NCBI RefSeq assembly: GCF_918797505.1
Contig: NC_092793.1
Span: 72,163,660-72,227,659 of the forward strand
Direction of reading: 5' to 3'
From: Bemisia tabaci
Taxonomy: Eukaryota; Arthropoda; Insecta; Hemiptera; Aleyrodidae
DNA length: 64,000 nt
Made by a program: the position numbers and the translations under genes. The notes below the pieces were generated by a model, which was not told where the DNA came from, did not search any database, and saw only the letters and a list, made by a program, of their open reading frames with translations. Below, piece after piece: positions 9,601 through 20,481 of the stretch (position 1 is the stretch's first letter; every line of letters begins with the position of its first letter).

Positions 9601-10545
9601 TGCAGGCCTCCTCTACTTCTATTTCTACCTCTAATCAGTTTAATTTTAGTAGTATTCTACAAGATATCTCTTCAAGAATCGCTCAGTTGAATTCGAACTC
9701 AGTTTTGCTTCCGAAGGTCCTCGAAAAAGTCTGCAATTGAATAATTTGAAACTACTTAAGTGATCTTTACTTCATGGCAATGAAAAGCTGGCAAGCCCCA
9801 TGAGGGTAATTTATTTATAGTGTGTCAACGAAAAAAGAAAACAAAGGACCTATTTTTACTAGGCCTACGTCAAGTCATTCATCAGGTCATGACATGCTTT
9901 CAATTTTGACTTCCGATCGGTTTGATTCTGTGTCGAATTTTTTCTAATTTTCGTCACGGCCCACCGTTACAATAGAACGACCTAACTTCCCACGAAAGCG
10001 GTGCTGCAATTCAATTTTGAACATTGAAAAGACGACTGGCATTAGAAGGGGGTCCTCGCTGATCACCTCCTCTCCTCTCATTGTGCAGTTGCAACTGTAT
10101 TGAGGGCAGACTTATGTTAACCTCATTTCTACGCATTTGTTTGAAAATGCACCAAGAAATAGAAAGTGCTCCAGGTGCCGCGAGGGCCCAGAGCAATAAA
10201 ATTTTTGATGACTCAACACCCCGAGTGAAGAATGAGCTGGCTGCCATTTCGCGGCGCCTCGAAACTCGTAGTTGTCGGAACTGCTCAAAAATCACGAGTA
10301 CCGGCTGGCTGTCCGCCGGAATCTCGAGATTCATCATCTCTCGTGGCAAGGCCGGTCAAGTGTCTTTGTTTACCAACAGCAAATCTGCAAATGAATCAGG
10401 TGAAACGAAATTCGTTTCACTTCGCAGTCGTCCGTGATGAGAGTCAAATAATCGATGCTGTTGTCCGACCAACTCGACCTGAGAGCGACGTTGCCAGCTC
10501 GGCAGCAATGTTCTCATTCCACAATAATATCCGATCGCGTACTCA
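9600..10545. other. Unassigned stretch
   Basis: Overlapping frames of 112-136 codons occur on both strands at 10011-10642. They overlap in three frames, carry no motif I know and run into family O, so they look like chance in a GC-balanced segment. No RNA gene or shared repeat is seen. Confidence 0.4.
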
Positions 10546-11098
10546 ATGGACCACTAGACAAGGTACGAATTTAAGCATTCTGATACATGTTTCTGAACCA
10601 GAATTTCACGTAGAACACGATTCGCGCAACGAAAATTACTGAAACCAACTCCTAACGAAGATATTAACGTTTTTATTTCACATTGGTTACGAGGAATTTG
10701 AACTGCCCGCTCACAAGAAACTCAAAGCTCTACGTGAGTCAAATCGCGCACTACAACGGTTTCAGCAAGCTTCTCAATCGAGCAATGTTCATTTCCCACC
10801 ATGTGTTGTTCAAACTATTAGCAATTTGCAATAGCTGAGCCAAAGCGTTAAGATTGAGGTTGCCAGATTTTTATATCGCAGAGACTGTCATGATAAACGT
10901 TTAGCGCGCGATGTGAATCACGTAGAGCATTGAGTTTTCATGAGCGGGTGGTTTGAATTCACGCATCAAGAATCATTAAGTATCTTCGTAAGGAGTTGAT
11001 TTCGGTAATTTTCGTTGTGCGTATCGTGTTCTACGTGAAATTTTGGTTAAGAAACATGTATCAGAATGCTGAAATTCGTACCTTGTCTAGTAGTCCAT
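10546..11098. mobile_element. MITE family O copy 2
   Basis: An inverted-repeat element of about 553 bp with ends ATGGACCACTAGACAAGGTA and its near complement at 11079-11098. The arms run more than 130 bp and share CTGATACATGTTTCT, TTTCACGTAGAACACGAT and GCGCAACGAAAATTAC. The loop carries the phrases that match the copy at 2565-3098. No gene is present. Confidence 0.8.
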
Positions 11099-11299
11099 TC
11101 GTGACGAACTGTATTGGTCCGAATCGGATTTGTCGCTCGGATATGCGTTAAAATGATAACAAGTAGCAACGAGACCTTGTGAAATGCACGATACATTACC
11201 GCAAATGATGAGGAACTCTCAACTCGTATCTGGTATTGGTTTAGTGGAATCAGTTCGCATAGGAAGGAAGTCTGGTAGTAGCTACTACATTGGGGCAAT

Positions 11300-11558
11300 G
11301 GATTGCATTTTGCAAAAAGGAACCAGGAGCATTGCAATGTCGCTAAGATTCATGTGCAACTTCTTTTGTCTTGGAATAAAAACCTGATTATCCATTAACA
11401 ATTTCTATTTTACTTGCTAAAAACTGTAAATTTACGACAAAAATTACCATGAAAATTTCATATTTTTTCATGATTTCAGTAATTGTATTGCAAAGGATGA
11501 AATGCACAATCTTAGCATCATTACAATACGTCTGGTTCCTTTTTGCAAAATGCAATCC
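11300..11558. mobile_element. MITE family G copy 1
   Basis: A 259-bp element with ends GGATTGCATTTTGCAAAAAG and its complement. The next block, AGCATTGCAATG/CATTACAATAC plus TGCAACTTCTTTTGTCTTGG, matches the copy at 47246-47501. The interior is AT-rich without a gene. Confidence 0.8.
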
Positions 11559-11682
11559 ATATGATCCCTAGCAAATCCAATAGCCAGAACCCTATTTTTG
11601 GTCATGTCATACATGCGTCTAGTAGATCAACCAGCTGGATTGCTTAAAAGTCAGGAGCCTGGTACTGGTTATTTTATTACCT

Positions 11683-11848
11683 GAGGACCCAGTGACAAGG
11701 CGTGAGTGATCGAAAATCGATATTTCCCCATTGGAAGCTGTGGTAAAGAATCGATTATTAAGGTGTAGGTTGCGAACATCCTGCTTAACGATCCTTTTCC
11801 GTAGGTTTAAACAACAGATCGATTAATCGCAAAGTACACCACGCCACT
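11683..11848 (-). mobile_element. MITE family C copy 5, reverse orientation
   Basis: Family C in reverse: CAGTGACAAGGCGTGAGTGA at the left, AAAATCGATATTTCCCCATT, AAAGAATCGATTATTAAGG, and GTACACCACGCCACTG at the right. The flanks TGAGGACC and TGTGGATC match at 6 of 8 positions, compatible with an old 8-bp duplication. Confidence 0.75.
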
Positions 11849-12002
11849 GTGTGGATCATGTGCTGTAAAGCCCTTCAGCACAGTAGCCACTACCGAGCAG
11901 TCTCGTCCGTGTGACGTGTGGCCCCTCACAGTCTCACGAGATCTGCGTGATATCGCATTGCTGGAGTCTACACCTTCACTTCAGGATCCAATTTAACACG
12001 CG

Positions 12003-12140
12003 GAGACTCAAAATGTGCTCAGGTCCCCACGTGTGTATCGGATAATCACGTCATCCCACTTGGGGGACTCAATACTTCTGCTCATCCCCACGTGTATATC
12101 GAAAAAGCATGTCATCCCACTTGTGAGGACTTGTCCCCAT
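12003..12140. repeat. Two-unit tandem repeat
   Basis: Two units of about 63 bp, each with CCCCACGTGT, TATCG and GTCATCCCACTTG. The units differ at several bases. No gene is associated. Confidence 0.6.
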
Positions 12141-12174
12141 ATTATCGACAGATTCCTTAAAATACCTCCGTAAG

Positions 12175-12300
12175 CCCCCCCCCCCCCCTTTCCAGAAAGA
12201 CTCCGCGGTAGTTATGATAGGTTAGGTTCGTTTAAGTGAGGTTATGTAAGATTAGGTTCGGTTAATTAAGGATTTATTAAGTAAGGTCAGGATAAGTTAA
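12175..12300. repeat. Poly-C run and GGTTA-rich stretch
   Basis: A run of 13-14 C residues ends near 12190. From 12215 the sequence has loose GGTTAGGTTCG-like phrases. They resemble the insect telomere unit TTAGG only superficially and are not tandem. Confidence 0.5.
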
Positions 12301-12660
12301 ACATGCCTGAAAATGAAGTAGGCCCCAACGACCCTACGTATGCTGATATGTGCATGTGTAGGAGTAGGACTGTAGGATAATGCCCATTTCAGTGAAAGGA
12401 GCCCAACAGTCGGTCTGCGGATGGATGGGACGAACACTGTTAACATCCTTATCCCATCACGATTTTGGCAGGCCCACCGATATCGTGACACCTCGCGTGC
12501 CTCACTCATCCTGTGAGAGTCTTTTGTCAGGCCAGCGAAAGAGTCGTCTCGCGCTCGTGTCCGTCGCGAAACCACCGAGAATCAGCATTTTTCATTAATA
12601 TTTCATTGTCTGCCCCTCTTCAACTTTACCCCCTCTCCTCCTCCCCACCCTCGGCGCACC
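12301..12660. other. Unassigned stretch
   Basis: A 92-codon minus frame (12297-12575) is opposed by a 72-codon plus frame. Neither has a motif I recognise, so I see nothing to support a gene. Confidence 0.4.
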
Positions 12661-12663
12661 ACA

Positions 12664-12921
12664 CTGCCCTGCCAAGGAAAAACGCCGTATGAACATTCGA
12701 GAGTTGCCAAATTTCCCCGAGTAAAAAATCGACTTTTCAGGAAAATCATGCGTATTTTCCCTCGAAATGTCAAGAAGTTTTTGATTAAATTGCGGTCACA
12801 ATCGTCTGAAAAATCGAATAAAAAAAATACTCACAATTTTTCCATTAAATTCGGTTTTTATTGACGGGAATGTGGCAACGTCTGGAAGCTCATACGGCGT
12901 TCTTCCTCTGCACGGCGGCAG
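12664..12921. mobile_element. MITE family A copy 2
   Basis: A 258-bp element with a slightly changed left end (CTGCCCTGCCAAGG) then AAAAACGCCGTATGAACATT. The right end reads TACGGCGTTCTTCCTCTGCA followed by CGGCGGCAG. The 4-bp duplication is not clear. Confidence 0.75.
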
Positions 12922-13171
12922 CGTAACTCTTAATGACTCCTCGGCGAGGCGGGCAGCGGGAGAGCAGGCGTGCAAAAGACCAGATGAAAGTTGAGCTCCG
13001 GGAACTGGTTTGATTAGTGCCGGGGGAGGAGGGGGAGGAGGGAGTGAAAAAAAGTTCCGTGCGCGGCCTTTAAATTCGTCGAGATGAGATGTCGGTGAAT
13101 CATCTTCACACACGACACGTTCCTTTTGTCCGCTTGACATCGCTACACTACTACACCGTGCTCTCGAACCA

Positions 13172-13392
13172 CGCGGCGCACAAGTGAGCGAGTCAGCGAG
13201 AGAAGTTGGACAAAACGTGGAAATTTAGAAAGCTCAGAACTTCGTCGATACAAAACGTTGAGGTTTTTAAAGCGGTTTCATCGTCAAATTTTCTACGAGA
13301 CGCACCACTCAAACTTTAAATTTTGACGTTATTAACCCGAAAATTAGAAGTTTTGGTTCAAAATTCCGTGTGCGACCTCTGCACGGCGCATC
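13172..13392. mobile_element. MITE family B, diverged copy
   Basis: The left part GCGGCGCACAAGTGAGCGAG, then GTTGGACAAAACGTGGAAAT, the middle GTTGAGGTTTTTAAAGCGGT and the right end GTGCGACCTCTGCACGGCGC follow the family B order with many substitutions. Its length is also close. I assign it as an old copy. Confidence 0.55.
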
Positions 13393-13589
13393 CGCTTCCC
13401 TGTGCGGTGCACTCTCGCAACCGGTAGTGGTCGTTCCACATTACCGAACGACATAAAAAGGCGACGGATCCTCTCCGTTTCGCACTCTCTTTCTTTGCTT
13501 CCCCTTTCTTTTTTATCAGCTTTTTCGGTACCTGTCCGAACGACCGGACCGGGGTATTTCGAGGTCATGAGTCCACCGTGACGCACAAC

Positions 13590-13780
13590 CGGTTAAGGAA
13601 AAGCGCCGCATGAACAAGTAGCGCTAAAGCGAAGCCTGACTGATCGGCTATCGATGTTTTCCCATTTGAACCTGCGGTTAAGAATGGACTGTCTAGATAT
13701 TTGTTGAGAACGCCCTCATAATCGATCCTCTCCTGTAGATGTAACGGGTGATCAATCGATTTATCGCAAATCACGAAAAA
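13590..13780 (-). mobile_element. MITE family C copy 6, reverse, next to a family A scrap
   Basis: Bases 13592-13615 (GGTTAAGGAAAAGCGCCGCA and on) look like the start of a family A element. They run straight into reverse family C: GGCTATCGATGTTTTCCCAT, CCTCATAATCGATCC, and AATCGATTTATCGCAAATCA. Family C may have inserted in or near a family A copy whose other half is gone. Confidence 0.55.
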
Positions 13781-14460
13781 TATCGTGTCGTCAAAACTTG
13801 TGAATGGCTTCGATTATCCTCATGTTTTCCATCGGCGAAACTTTATTTTTGCACGAAGTGCATGTGTCTCGTGAAAAGCATGGAAATGCGTTAGAGCGGG
13901 ATGAGTAATATACGAGCGATGTCAGGGTAAGTTACCAAAGATTTTATTCCGAAACCTTGAAAAGTCAAGAAAAATACAAGAAGTTTTAAAAAATTCATGG
14001 AATTTTGTCGCTCACAGAAGTATGGATTATTTTTCTTAAAAACAATTATTCGATAAGAAAAAATGTAGCAATGTTTAAACGTAGGTGTGCAGAATGTTCA
14101 CGAACCAAAGACCGATCGGTCGTTCGCGAACTGCGTAGGTCACGACTTCGAATAGTGAATGATATAACATTTATTACGTTTTTGCTCAAAATGCGCACTA
14201 TTTTTGCGTACACGTTTCAATGTTATGCACGCGCACTGCCCTCTACGCATTTCCAAATAGAGTGCGCATCTCGAAACTTATTTGTAGCGCGATTCGTGAG
14301 TCAAGAACCGAGAGTGTGACTATGGCGCGGGCTCGGGGTGACGGTGCGGCGCGGTGCTTGAAGTATTCCTACAGTTTTGCAGGCGCCTCCCGCGATCGTA
14401 TTTCGCGCGAAGTTCAAAGGATCCGACATTTTTCCGGAAGATGAGGTCCCTTTTCTCAGG
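13781..14460. other. Mostly unassigned stretch
   Basis: Bases 13920-14000 hold phrases like repeat V (GTCAGGGTAAG, CTTGAAAAGTCAAG). Bases 14355-14390 contain TGCTTGAAGTATTCC and TTTTGCAGGCGCC, also seen in the L element at 17450-17600 and at 50745. A 104-codon frame at 14005-14319 has no recognised motif. Confidence 0.35.
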
Positions 14461-14464
14461 TCTG

Positions 14465-14920
14465 GTCACAATTACGAGGCAACAAAACTTTCTCGCCTAT
14501 CCGCAGCAATGAAAAAGAACTTGGTCTCTTTTTCGCTGACTCAGAGACTTTAACGCAGAGTCGAAACGTTTGATAGGCCGAAACGCGTGATATAACTATT
14601 TCAACTTCCAAGAAGGTACAATTGCATATCCACGGTATGAAAGAGAACTTGAACTCTTCTCGGCTGACACGGAGATTCAAACGCAGATTAGAAAAGTTGT
14701 ACGGGGCGAACCGCGAACCCGTGATAAATTCATTTTGACTTGCAAGAAGTATAATCGCATGTCCACAAAGTGAAAGAGACCGTAAACTCTTTTCAGCCGA
14801 TTCAGAGACTTCAACACATGAGTAGAAAAGGTGGATGGGGCGAAACACGGGATAAAATACCTTGACCTCCAAGAATATAAAATTGATTATTCGCAGAATG
14901 AAGGAAGACGTGGTGTCATC
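14465..14920. repeat. Degenerate tandem array, about 130-bp unit
   Basis: At least three and a half units: the landmark ATGAAA (or GTGAAA) AGAG recurs at 14509, 14637, 14770 and 14898, spacings of 128, 133 and 128 bp. Each unit has a CGGGG/CGAAAC block and a GACTTGCAAGAA-like block. The minus strand stays open for 168 codons across it (14456-14962), with phrases such as VSESAEKS and VSESAKKR two units apart. I treat this as a satellite-like array. Confidence 0.65.
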
Positions 14921-15312
14921 TATGTTATCTATAATCCCAACGATTCGGTTTGTCAAACTCAACTGTCAGTCGGTGTAATTGGACGTTTGTTTCGTATAAC
15001 CGACCATATGAGGATAAAAGAACAGATGAAAGAAGTTCCGATACATGAATAAAAAAATATGTTTTTATTCTGGATGCTGAATCCTGAACATGCTGCTTTT
15101 TACGAAAACTTATCACAAGGATGTTTATATTTTGCAATCAGTATATAGCATATTAGTGCAAGCACTAGTTTGAATCGTTAAGAATTTTTTTTCAGCCGGC
15201 GTAATTTTCGGCCAAGGGGTCGGTAAGAGTATACCTGTGTCTCCCTTACCTTGCCCAATGGGCCCCCAAAAATCTGCTAAAACGGACCCTAGCGGGCCCA
15301 GTTCGTTCGGAA
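14921..15312. other. Unassigned stretch
   Basis: No repeat copy or gene is supported here. Confidence 0.4.
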
Positions 15313-15600
15313 TTTAGGCAAGATTGCCAGTCAGGGAATACCGGGAAATGTCAGGGAATTTTGAAAAGTCAGGGAAAACCTGGGAATGTCAGAAAAAATG
15401 ACGGAAATGTCAGGTTAAATCGTCAAATCACCTTCACTTGCTCACTTGCGAATTTCGCCCGAAAACTATTTCTAATTACGTCTTTTTAACAATCTGGCAT
15501 TTGCTCAATTGTCAGGGATTACACCAAAATTTGTTTGGGAAATCAGGGAAGTGTCAGGGAATTTCATTTTCCAAATTCTGTGGCAACCCTGGATTTAGAA
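15313..15600. repeat. Repeat V copy 2
   Basis: The sequence is dominated by the phrase GTCAGGGAAT and close variants (at about 15331, 15350, 15369, 15550) and by GGGAATTTTGAAAAGTCAGG. It resembles the sequence around the nested element at 9112-9600. Ends are approximate (perhaps TTGCCAG and CTGTGGCAAC). Confidence 0.45.
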
Positions 15601-16562
15601 CTTCCGCTGCGATTTCCTCAAATTTGGGGACGGGTCCCTTTTCGATACGATGGCAACTCTGCTGGACGTGGAAGGATATTGAATTTGAAGCCCGGCGCCT
15701 CGGCTTGGTCGCGGAACTGGTTCGTTGGTCGTCGGTATCAGTGCAATATCGACCAACTTTCTTTCTGTTAAACGACTCGTGCCGCCCGGCCCGGCCCGGT
15801 GCCCGCCCGCCCGCCCTCGCCCGTCGTCCGTCGTCGTGCCGTTGACAAACTCTAATTACAGTGTTGGCTCCCATGCAGAACCGCCAGCCGCTCAGCCGTA
15901 GAGCACACTTCCCTTTTCTCGCCAACGTTTAATCATGAGCCCTTTGGAAAATTATCCCGAGGAGGTGTCGGGTGTTGCTCTTGTGTTGGGCCATTGTCGT
16001 CCGGCGCGGCGCGGCGTCGCGACGTCTTCCTCTTCCGCACCGCGACGCCGACGTCTCGTCACATCATTTCGTCGCCGCGGCGTCTCAATCCGTAACAGTC
16101 ATAGGTCGTAGTTACGGAGACAACGGGCACTCTCGCTCCGCTTTTGTTTCGTCCGATCCAACGGAACGAAACTCCGGAACCTCCCCCCGTTGTCGCAAGC
16201 TCCGGAGCATTTCCAGTCGAGGAGGAGAGAATCACTTACGATTAGATGCAAGTATACGTCTCAACTTTTACTTCCGCTTTCTCGTAAAACTCCCGGGTTA
16301 CCCAAGAGAGCAGCATGGAACCGCTAATAAAATAAGTAACTTCAAACTTCGGATTTTTCGCCCCCCCTCCCCCTCGTACAACTTACGTGACGTAGGCCCC
16401 TATCCTTTGAAATGGACAAGAAGAGGTATAGGGGTTGTTGTAGGATATAGGCATATCCAATTAACTGTGGTGGTACCCCAATAAATTAGGTTACTAAACG
16501 CATTTTAAATGTTTGATATTCAGCCCATTGTTGGCACTTAAACTCCAAGGGGCTTGTCGCTG
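15601..16562. other. CpG-rich stretch without supported gene
   Basis: From 15770 to about 16250 the sequence is rich in CG, with runs such as GCCCGGCCCGGCCCGGTGCC. Long frames (135 and 170 codons at 15438-15845 and 15972-16484) are a by-product of this composition: they overlap others, lack known motifs, and one ends in ordinary AT-rich DNA. It could be a promoter or first-exon region of a host gene. Confidence 0.3.
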
Positions 16563-17090
16563 GTTTCTAATAGAGTCCCTTTATGGAGAGAGTTGAGACA
16601 ACGCGACTCATGGATATCACAAACGGGAACAAAGGTTACACAAATCGGACGCTCCTTGTACTCTTTGATCAACCCATTCCCGAATTCGTATCTCCGTTCC
16701 CTCTCTCATTACATTCCATTTGTTCCTTGCCGTACCCCCAATTCCGCGGTCCATTGCGGTTTACAATCTTTACGATGGAGAATTTTCACGCACATTTTTC
16801 ATTGCTTTCATATGATAGTGCGTTAATAGGTGATTTCGCAGTATTTTTATAACTTTTTTTCTGATATGAGAAACAGCACAGAAATAGATTTAGAGGTGAA
16901 AAAGTGTACCGCCAAGTGATGTCGTCTGGCGGCATTCCTCATTTAAACACATGTATTTCAGTGAATGGTATCATTTTTTCATATCTTCTCTAATAACTTT
17001 TGAATGTGTGAACCAAAGATATACTCTTGTTTAGACCATACAGTAGTTTCCTCTTAACCACGAAATTCATCAAATTTCAGACATTTTTCA

Positions 17091-17889
17091 CAGGGCCAGA
17101 TTTACCTACTTGCCGCCCATGGCCATGGGTCGCCTGCATTTTGCCGCCCCCTTCTTATTCGTTTTGAAACATCAATAAAAACCATCAAGTGAAGTGTCGG
17201 AGAGGAGGGGTGCATAAGACGCGTTTACTTGTGTTGGAAACATTTTTTTGCGAAAGCCCTGTCAACACTACCGGCAAAATTTCACGGAACTTTGCGCGAA
17301 AGTTAAGTTCCGTGAACCTATCTCTGCGTGGACAAGGCCTTCTATTTATAAGAAATGAACAAAAAAATTATGAAAGAACGAACAGAAATGTGGTTTAATA
17401 ATTTCAACTTCTGCCGGCGTGCTGACCACACTGTGTTTGACGCAATGCGTGAAGTATTCATGCAGTCTTGCAGGCGCTATGCGTTTCGCGTCGACCGCTG
17501 CGCTGCGCGCTGCTCACTGCATTTTGTTCGACGCAATGCGTGAAGTATTCATGCAGTTGTGTAGGCGCTAATGTGTGTTTAATGCCGACCGCTGCGCCGA
17601 GGGCTTCTCCTTTTCATCTCAAGTCCTCGTCATCATTGCTCTCTGCGCCGCGCCGTTCCTGACTCGACTAATTAAAGGTTCTGTCTCTTGTATCACCGTA
17701 AGACGACAAAATTAGAACTTATTATACCCTCTGGAAAGTAGAGATTTTGTCACTTTTTCTCGTTTGTAATTTTTTTTCTGAATCCAATTTTTGTTTATAC
17801 CTACATTTAAAAAAGTGCAAAATTTGCCGCCCCCTAGAATTGCCGCCATGAGCCGCGGCCCTTGTGGCGACCCCATAAATCCGGTTCTG
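17091..17889. mobile_element. hAT-like element family L, nested in K
   Basis: A 799-bp element starting CAGGGCCAGATTTA and ending TAAATCCGGTTCTG, close to the CAGGGCCGGATTTA ends common in hAT transposons. Flanks ATTTTTCA (17083-17090) and ATTCTTCA (17890-17897) match at 7 of 8 bases. A related right half occurs at 62638-62911. The interior contains a twofold repeat and no transposase, so this is a non-autonomous derivative. Confidence 0.8.
17435..17610 (+). repeat. Twofold direct repeat inside element L
   Basis: Two units about 88 bp apart share GACGCAATGCGTGAAGTATT and CATGCAGT, then TTGCAGGCGCTA or TGTAGGCGCTA. The same phrase in worn form lies at 14355-14390, and a version with paired arms lies at 50679-50760, so this module occurs outside element L as well. 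Confidence 0.65.
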
Positions 17890-18016
17890 ATTCTTCATTG
17901 GTGGAAATGTAATCTTATTGCCGTTTGTGACACTGTGAAGGCCTAAAATGTTGGAACCAATCAAAAATGGATTCGCATTGTCTATACTATCAGTGTAAAG
18001 GAACTCTAGTTTCTAC

Positions 18017-18640
18017 AGAGTTGACTGCAAAGTTGACGTTGTCGAAGGTCGATGGCTAATTTGAGATGGCGGTCTATTTTTAAAAGAATCGGAGCTTTGA
18101 ATACGCTTGGATCCTTTAGGAGAGTGACGCGGAAAAAGCAATCGCATGAGCAATTTGTTCGACTTTGAAGTGCTCGCTGTTTACTTTATTCTTACATCCT
18201 CGAGAGCGCAAACAAAGATGATTCTCGCTTCTGCAGCCTCGGCTCCGGCTCGGACTCGCACCTCCGCTCCTGTGATAGCCAAGAAAGCAGTAAGTGCATT
18301 TCTGTATGAGCCATGGTAAGTACATGCTTTTATGTGTTTCAAGGCTCATCTTAGCATTCACTTACTGCTCTTTTCGCTATCACGGCAGTCCGTCCCTACG
18401 TTCGTCCGCTCGTCGTGTCCACGCTGTTGTCGATTTGCGCCAACGGGTCTCTCGGAATATTTTGCAAGATTGAGTCAGAGGGTCGTTTTCTTATGAAGAG
18501 CGGCTCAAAAATCACCACGATTTTACTGAAAAAAAAAAATGGTCAGCAAAGTTTTTTTTTCAATTAAATCGAAATTCTATTTGATGTAAAGAAACATTTT
18601 AGGCTAGTTGTGAGACATTTTCTTTAATTCAAATTGTTTT
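18017..18640. other. Unassigned stretch
   Basis: The stretch holds CpG-containing sequence at 18190-18430 and AT-rich sequence after. A donor-like GGTAAGTACA at 18317 is isolated. No gene can be supported. Confidence 0.4.
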
Positions 18641-18647
18641 TCCCCTT

Positions 18648-18676
18648 TTTTATTTATTTATTTATTTATTTTATAA
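18648..18676. repeat. TTTA microsatellite
   Basis: Five or so TTTA units follow a T-rich run. The next bases, GAGCCTCTGGCTGAGGCT, form a small inverted repeat at about 18688-18706. Confidence 0.7.
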
Positions 18677-18846
18677 TTTGTACAATTGAGCCTCTGGCTG
18701 AGGCTATGGCACACGTCATATTTGGTACATGGGAACAGTTACAGCGATATACATAAGGTACAAGGTTTAAATTTTACTAGCCTACAAGTTCGTCAAGATT
18801 ATAGAAAGCTTTTTCGAATAAGAAAGCACGCAGCCCCTTAAAATTC

Positions 18847-19078
18847 ATTTAATTCAAAGAAAATAAATGTGTCATCGATGAGGAAATTGATTTTTGTCAG
18901 TTTAAAAAACTCGTTTGAATAACAGAAAAATTCTTTCACCGAGTAAAAAATCTCTAATTTCAATTCCTTTAATTCAAAGAAAATTGAATGTGTCATCGAT
19001 GACGAAGTTGAATTTTGTCAATTTGAAAAACACATTTGAATAACATAAAAATTCTTTCACCGAATAAATGATCTCTGA
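18847..19078 (+). repeat. Tandem duplication, about 121-bp unit
   Basis: Two consecutive units share TTTAATTCAAAGAAAAT, TGTGTCATCGATGA, and AAATTCTTTCACCGA in the same order, with landmarks 121 bp apart. They differ at about one base in eight. No coding frame follows the repeat. Confidence 0.7.
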
Positions 19079-19465
19079 ACTTTAAATTTTTTCTAAATCT
19101 AAGAAAAAAGGGAGCTTTAACTAATAACCAATTTTTAGCTAGCATATCAGAAAATCCTGGCATTTTCTCAAAGTTCACGATCCGCGACAGAGCTCAAAAT
19201 CTGAGCTTGTGTCGTGATCTGTCCCGTAAAAATAATTTCAAAGTCGGAAAAGCTTTCGTCCATAAATCTTGGATGACTAGAGGAAGGACAATTCTTTGAA
19301 TTTCCAAACAAAATTCAAAATTCATGGAAACTTGTCACTCTGTATCAGTCTGAAGTCTGATGAACAAAGAAACGTACATTGGGTTCAACCGATCCATCCG
19401 TCAACAGGAACATCTTGCATTGGCACGACGTCCACCCTCAGCGAATCGATCACGTTCAGAGTCAT
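19079..19465. other. Unassigned stretch
   Basis: Nothing I can support beyond ordinary AT-rich sequence. Confidence 0.4.
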
Positions 19466-19477
19466 CCAATTGGACGT

Positions 19478-19607
19478 ATTTCTGCCAAACGGAACTATGT
19501 GCATTAAGACATGAGCCCGGAGACCCATAAGAATATGTGCAAAACAGGGCTCACGTCATAATGCACGTGGTTCCGTTTGATAGAAATACGTACAATTGTA
19601 AATCAAT
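19478..19607. mobile_element. MITE family Q copy 1
   Basis: A 130-bp inverted repeat. The left arm has TTGGACGTATTTCTGCC then AAACGGAACTATGTGCATTA. The right arm is the near complement through GGTTCCGTTTGATAGAAATA. The loop contains ATGAGCCC and GGGCTCAC. A partial relative is at 54390-54480. Confidence 0.7.
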
Positions 19608-19676
19608 CACGACAACGATTTCCTTCGATCTCATGTCAAGAAACAAATGAAAAGCAGTAAAAGAAACTCGCAAACT

Positions 19677-19913
19677 GTGCCATGCCAAGTAAGAACACCG
19701 TATGAGCCATCAGGCGTTGCCAAATTCCCCTCGACAAATCACGAATTATTGGGATTTATGAATATATCTCCTCCGATATTCCATAAGATTTCGCTCGCGA
19801 TTTGGTGTAAAAAGTCTGCAAATTTCAAGGATAAATATGCGAAAATAATTATTTCAAAGAAGAAATTTGGCAACATTCGAATACTTAAACGGCGTTTTTA
19901 CTTAGCACGGCCG
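19677..19913. mobile_element. MITE family A copy 3
   Basis: The left end is GTGCCATGCCAAGTAAGAAC and the right end ACGGCGTTTTTACTTAGCAC followed by GGCCG. Length and internal blocks (CGTTGCCAAATTCCCC, AAATTTGGCAACATTCGAAT) fit the family. It abuts a family B copy. Confidence 0.75.
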
Positions 19914-19930
19914 AACTGTGGTCGTCGATC

Positions 19931-20168
19931 GTCGCACAATGGATCGAGTCAATTGGGGAGGTCGGACAAAATTCGGGAACTTTAAACGCTTATAACTCCG
20001 TTTTTACAAAACTTTGAGGTTCTAAAAGTGGTTCCATTAGTTTCCTCGTAAAATTTGCTGCTACATGCACCCCTTATTTTTAAAATAGGACGAAAGAAAT
20101 AGCAAAATTCGCAGATTTAGTAAAAAATTTCATGTCCGACCTCTGTAATTGACTCGATCCACTGTGCG
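19931..20168. mobile_element. MITE family B copy 2
   Basis: A 238-bp element with inverted ends GTCGCACAATGGATCGAGTC and GACTCGATCCACTGTGCG, each followed by GGTCGGAC or GTCCGACC. Internal AACTCCGTTTTTACAAAAC gives the uninterrupted version of the site that family A hit in copy 1. Confidence 0.8.
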
Positions 20169-20223
20169 TTGGTCCGTGCCTGCAGACACTCAACGTGACG
20201 GTCGCGGAAAAGCTCCGAAGTGC

Positions 20224-20481
20224 CCATCTGCCATTTTCGGGAAAAACGACGTAATAACTCTCCAATGTTGCCTCTCCTAATAAAGTATGTATTTTCTTGA
20301 ATACGAATTCCTTATTTTTTTTTATTAATGTCTGTGAATTTTACCCGCTGTTTAATCCAGTGTATCTGAAATCTTTATTAGAAAAAATACTAGCAACTTT
20401 TCTAGAAAATGCGCAACTCGTTAGAATAGATCTGGTAACGTCTGAAATTTCATACGTCGTTTTTTCATAACATGACAGCAG
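20224..20481. mobile_element. MITE family A copy 4, worn
   Basis: The interval begins GGGAAAAACGACGTAATAAC and ends ATACGTCGTTTTTTCATAAC, then ATGACAGCAG. The arms CAATGTTGCC and GGTAACGTCTGAAATTTCAT match family A. The outermost bases are eroded. Confidence 0.6.

Larger units (their letters stand above)
16571..18008. mobile_element. hAT-like element family K copy 1, carrying nested L
   Basis: The ends TAGAGTCCCTTTATGG and GTAAAGGAACTCTA match the compact K copy at 34419-34730. Flanks GTTTCTAA (16563-16570) and GTTTCTAC (18009-18016) differ at one base, an 8-bp duplication typical of hAT. The 1,438-bp span includes the complete L element at 17091-17889 and about 300 bp (16790-17090) that the short K copy lacks. 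I see no transposase. Confidence 0.8.

Noticed and set aside
10011..10642. Overlapping 112-136 codon frames on both strands
   Set aside because: Three frames share the same DNA, none with a motif, and one runs into the family O element.
12210..12300. GGTTAGGTTCG-like phrases resembling insect telomere repeats
   Set aside because: They are few, irregular and not tandem, and lie next to ordinary MITEs.
15972..16484. 170-codon open frame on the plus strand
   Set aside because: It begins in a CpG-rich patch where stops are rare, overlaps other frames, has no recognisable domain and ends in AT-rich sequence of different character.
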